A stretch of DNA of 8,484 bases. Source: Gammaproteobacteria bacterium. GTDB taxonomy: Bacteria > Pseudomonadota > Gammaproteobacteria > Pseudomonadales > Azotimanducaceae. Positions within the stretch are counted from its first letter, which is position 1; each line of letters starts with the position of its first letter. The stretch lies in contig JAPUFN010000177.1 in the NCBI GenBank assembly GCA_027293665.1, forward strand, positions 1-8,484. Direction: 5' to 3'. This document shows, in pieces, positions 6,378 through 8,484 of the stretch. The notes beneath the pieces are model-generated. The model had not been told where the DNA came from, did no database searches, and saw only the letters and a program-made list of their open reading frames with translations. The position numbers were made by a program, and so were the translations under genes.

Positions 6378-7616
6378 CTAACCAGTCTGATGGAACACCG
6401 GCCAGCGAGCCGTAAATTCACCGTCTTTTACTGCCAGAAGATCACCAAACTGCAGCATGACGAATTCGCTCTGTGTGGGTCGCAGAAACATGTAGTCGTC
6501 CACCTGCAGATCGACCGCGTTCGAAGTTGTGATCGGACTTTGATTGGTGCTCTGATAAATCGGCTCACCGATATCCGGCGGTGACACCATGCGCGCCTTC
6601 CAGTAGCCGCCGTAGATGTAATACACGCGTTCGACCCCAGGTGGCGTTTGTGGCAGGAAGCTGAGATCGTCGTAGCGCTTCAGAACCGGGGTGGCGATAA
6701 ACAGCGCGGGCCGATTCTCCGTGAGATGAAACGTATCGAAATCTGTCGGCATCACCACGCCGGAACCCGCCGACAAGTCGTTCATCGTCGCGTCGCGTTC
6801 ATAGATTCTGAGTGTGTGGCTGCCCGCGCCGTTGAGGGTAAGCTTAGCAACATCGATCCCCGCTGATTTCGCGCCATCCAGAAATCCGCGATAAATACCG
6901 AGTACATTTTCGACAGCCGGGTGGTCGAGTGCTGCCTGCATACCGGTGAGATGTGGCTCATACCCCATGAAGCCGGCAAAGCTCAAATGCTCGGGGTCGG
7001 CCAGCATCACCTGCAGGGCGGCATCAAGTGCAGCCGGTGCCGCCAGTCCGCCGCGATGCAGGCCGACGTCGAGCTCCAGGTTGATGCGCATCTTTACGCC
7101 GAGTTCGCGCGCCAACGACTGGTATTGCAGTAAACGCTCTTGAGTATCGATCAACCACTGCACCTGATTGGCCGCATCATAGGGCGTGTTGCCAAGCTTG
7201 TGATAAAACGTTCGGGCAGCGCTGACAGGCATCGGTTTGCCCAGCAGCGAATCCGCGTTCGGGAACGCTTGCGCAATGGCATTGAGAAACGGCTGGTGAA
7301 ACACCATGAGCGAATTCGTCTTCGCCCGCTGCATCACTCTTTCCAGCAGAGGCACAGACGGCAGCGACTTCACCACCACGCGATAAGTCTTATCCCGCCC
7401 GACAGATCCAGCGAGCACATCGATATTGCGATCCATGCGCTCGGTGTCGATCAACATCACCGGATGGCCAGGGCCTTCGCGCTTGAGCAGGTCGTTGAGC
7501 CGGGAGAAGTAGGCATCGTGAGTGCCTGCCCGCGTCTGCGGCGACCACAGCAGGGCGCCGCTACCCGTCGCGGCCGCGAGGCTTGCCGCACTCAAAAGTA
7601 GTTCTCGCCGTTTCAT
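6378..7616 (-). CDS. Tat-exported alanine racemase N-terminal/D-threonine aldolase-like PLP protein
   Basis: A 412-residue fold-type III PLP protein resembling the D-threonine aldolase/D-serine dehydratase group. The start MKRRELLLSAASLAAATGSG is a twin-arginine-like leader (Arg3-Arg4, a hydrophobic stretch, then a likely cleavage near TRA-G at 28-31), so it is probably folded with its cofactor and then exported. The barrel begins with HPVMLIDTERMDRNI (51-65). The likely PLP lysine is Lys83 in YRVVVKSLPS. Other barrel motifs are INLELDVGLHRGG (178-190), GYEPH (218-222), LNGAGSHTL (261-269) and LSAGSGVVMP (281-290). In the C-terminal domain, the place where characterised relatives carry metal-binding His and Cys/Asp residues reads LRPTQSE (378-384). 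The usual zinc or manganese site may therefore be absent. Activity is unproven; aldolase, dehydratase and racemase are all possible. AGGA lies eight bases upstream of the ATG at 7616. It follows the FAD-oxidase gene by 45 bp. Confidence 0.85.
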   Translation of the reverse strand: MKRRELLLSAASLAAATGSGALLWSPQTRAGTHDAYFSRLNDLLKREGPGHPVMLIDTERMDRNIDVLAGSVGRDKTYRVVVKSLPSVPLLERVMQRAKTNSLMVFHQPFLNAIAQAFPNADSLLGKPMPVSAARTFYHKLGNTPYDAANQVQWLIDTQERLLQYQSLARELGVKMRINLELDVGLHRGGLAAPAALDAALQVMLADPEHLSFAGFMGYEPHLTGMQAALDHPAVENVLGIYRGFLDGAKSAGIDVAKLTLNGAGSHTLRIYERDATMNDLSAGSGVVMPTDFDTFHLTENRPALFIATPVLKRYDDLSFLPQTPPGVERVYYIYGGYWKARMVSPPDIGEPIYQSTNQSPITTSNAVDLQVDDYMFLRPTQSEFVMLQFGDLLAVKDGEFTARWPVFHQTG

Positions 7617-7661
7617 AGTGTCATTCCTGGTGTCAGCGCGACGTATTCACCAAGCAGCGTA

Positions 7662-8484
7662 TCAGCTGATAAATACTTTGCGTAAATGGTCATTGAGCAT
7701 TCGGCCTGTCGGATCGAGGCTCTGCCGTAGCTCCTGAAAATCCCTGAAATGTGGATACAGGGCAGTCAACTCTCTGGCACCGAGTGAGTGCACTTTTCCC
7801 CAATGCGGTCGGCCGCCGTATTTCCAGAAAATCGGTTCAATCAGATCGAAGTAAGGCCGGTAGTCTTCTTCTGCCGTTCGATGAATAGATATCGCTGCAT
7901 GGTCTTCGTCACCGGAGCTCATGCTCAGCCAGGTGTCATCTCTGCTGACATAGCGATACTCGAGCGGAAACACCACGTCGACTTCCTTGTCAATTATTGT
8001 CCGCAGCACCTCTCGCAAACATTCCGCTCCCGCTTCCAGCGGAATCGCGTACTCCATCTCGTTGAATCGATTGTTGCGGACATTGCTCAGAATTCTGTAC
8101 GACTCATCCACCGCCTCGCTTTCACCGATCTGTTCGGCCAGCCCGTTGACCAGCGGCAGACGCTCGCGCGGCGGCACCTGAGTCCAACTGCGCATGGCAT
8201 CGGCAAATGCGGCATCGGCTTCGGGCGACGGGGGAGGGTTGTTGATGGGTTCGTCGGTCTCGTCGATCGACAGTGTCAGGGCGTAGTCGGAATGCGTCAG
8301 CGGGAACATCTCGAAGTGGCGATGGCTCGCGGCAGACTCAGCGAAACCCTCCAGCACTTCTTCAATAGGCTGGACCCAGTTTTTCGCTTTCAGGCGATAG
8401 TTATCACTATTCTGCATCGTCATCCGGGTGATCACACCAAGCGAACCGAGACTGACCCGCGCCGCATTGAAGAGTTCCGGGTTG
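7662..8484 (-). CDS. FAD-linked oxidase, D-arabinono-1,4-lactone/alditol oxidase family, C-terminal part
   Basis: The frame runs through the right edge of the window, so the N-terminal FAD-binding half is missing; 273 residues are visible. The first ones, NPELFNAARVSLGSLGVITR, are the end of a PCMH-type FAD-binding domain. The rest is the substrate domain of the aldonolactone oxidase (ALO) family: LEYRYVSRDDTWLS (about 7928-7969) and GGRPHWGKVHSLG (about 7779-7817), followed by the C-terminal DPTGRMLNDHLRKVF. In alditol oxidase, a Glu-x-Arg pair and a Lys in the HWGK segment contact the substrate. Here Glu-Tyr-Arg (7953-7961) and HWGK are both present, so the site looks intact. Relatives oxidise sugar lactones or polyols with oxygen or an electron acceptor; the substrate is not predictable here. 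Whether FAD is covalently bound cannot be seen because the N-terminal His region is outside the window. It is the upstream gene of the minus-strand series continuing with the PLP protein, LemA and DUF2207. Confidence 0.9.
   Translation of the reverse strand, partial: NPELFNAARVSLGSLGVITRMTMQNSDNYRLKAKNWVQPIEEVLEGFAESAASHRHFEMFPLTHSDYALTLSIDETDEPINNPPPSPEADAAFADAMRSWTQVPPRERLPLVNGLAEQIGESEAVDESYRILSNVRNNRFNEMEYAIPLEAGAECLREVLRTIIDKEVDVVFPLEYRYVSRDDTWLSMSSGDEDHAAISIHRTAEEDYRPYFDLIEPIFWKYGGRPHWGKVHSLGARELTALYPHFRDFQELRQSLDPTGRMLNDHLRKVFIS

Noticed and set aside
7140..7601. A 153-codon plus-strand open frame opposite the PLP protein gene
   Set aside because: Composition is dominated by Arg, His and Gln, as expected from the complement of the real gene; no independent evidence of expression.
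7660..7671. A perfect 12-bp palindrome TATCAGCTGATA over the stop codon of the FAD oxidase
   Set aside because: Short, overlaps coding sequence, and has no partner copy or promoter nearby that I could see; easily due to chance.

Overview
This is an ordinary-looking chromosomal stretch of a Gram-negative bacterium. The coding style, moderately high G+C, Shine-Dalgarno sites, a Tat-type leader and the gene families suggest a proteobacterium, most likely an environmental gammaproteobacterium. That assignment is inference from overall feel, not from a marker gene. Coding density is high: eight complete or nearly complete genes plus one fragment at each edge account for all but short gaps. No gap exceeds about 110 bp. 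I see no rRNA, tRNA, CRISPR array, insertion sequence or phage gene.

Left part (1-1291, plus strand): the 3' end of an unrecognised protein gene, then an alpha/beta hydrolase with a complete Ser-Asp-His triad on an unusual nucleophile elbow. A weak terminator-like hairpin follows, facing a convergent gene.

Middle (1292-4050): a minus-strand pair made of a short-chain dehydrogenase/reductase (SDR) followed by a SnoaL/NTF2-like small protein. A plus-strand MFS transporter of the monocarboxylate/oxalate-formate type is divergent from this pair. The 111-bp shared intergenic region holds a strong 23-nt imperfect palindrome, which is a good operator candidate. The three genes look like a small catabolic module: import of an organic acid or similar small molecule, oxidation by the SDR, and a SnoaL-fold partner of isomerase, hydratase or unknown role. 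The substrate cannot be read from sequence.

Right part (4088-8484, all minus strand, transcribed right to left): an FAD-linked oxidase of the D-arabinono-1,4-lactone/alditol oxidase family (5' end outside the window), a Tat-exported PLP-fold protein of the D-threonine aldolase/D-serine dehydratase-like group, LemA, and a DUF2207 membrane protein with a polyglycine tail. Spacing is 45 bp, 44 bp and a 4-bp ATGA overlap. LemA plus DUF2207 is a recurrent bacterial envelope pair. The oxidase plus PLP-protein pair looks like a small oxidation/amino-acid or hydroxy-acid module of unknown substrate.

No clearly new system is evident. The points most worth a second look are the palindrome in the divergent promoter, the apparently non-canonical metal site of the exported PLP protein next to the oxidase, and the probably leaderless transporter start.
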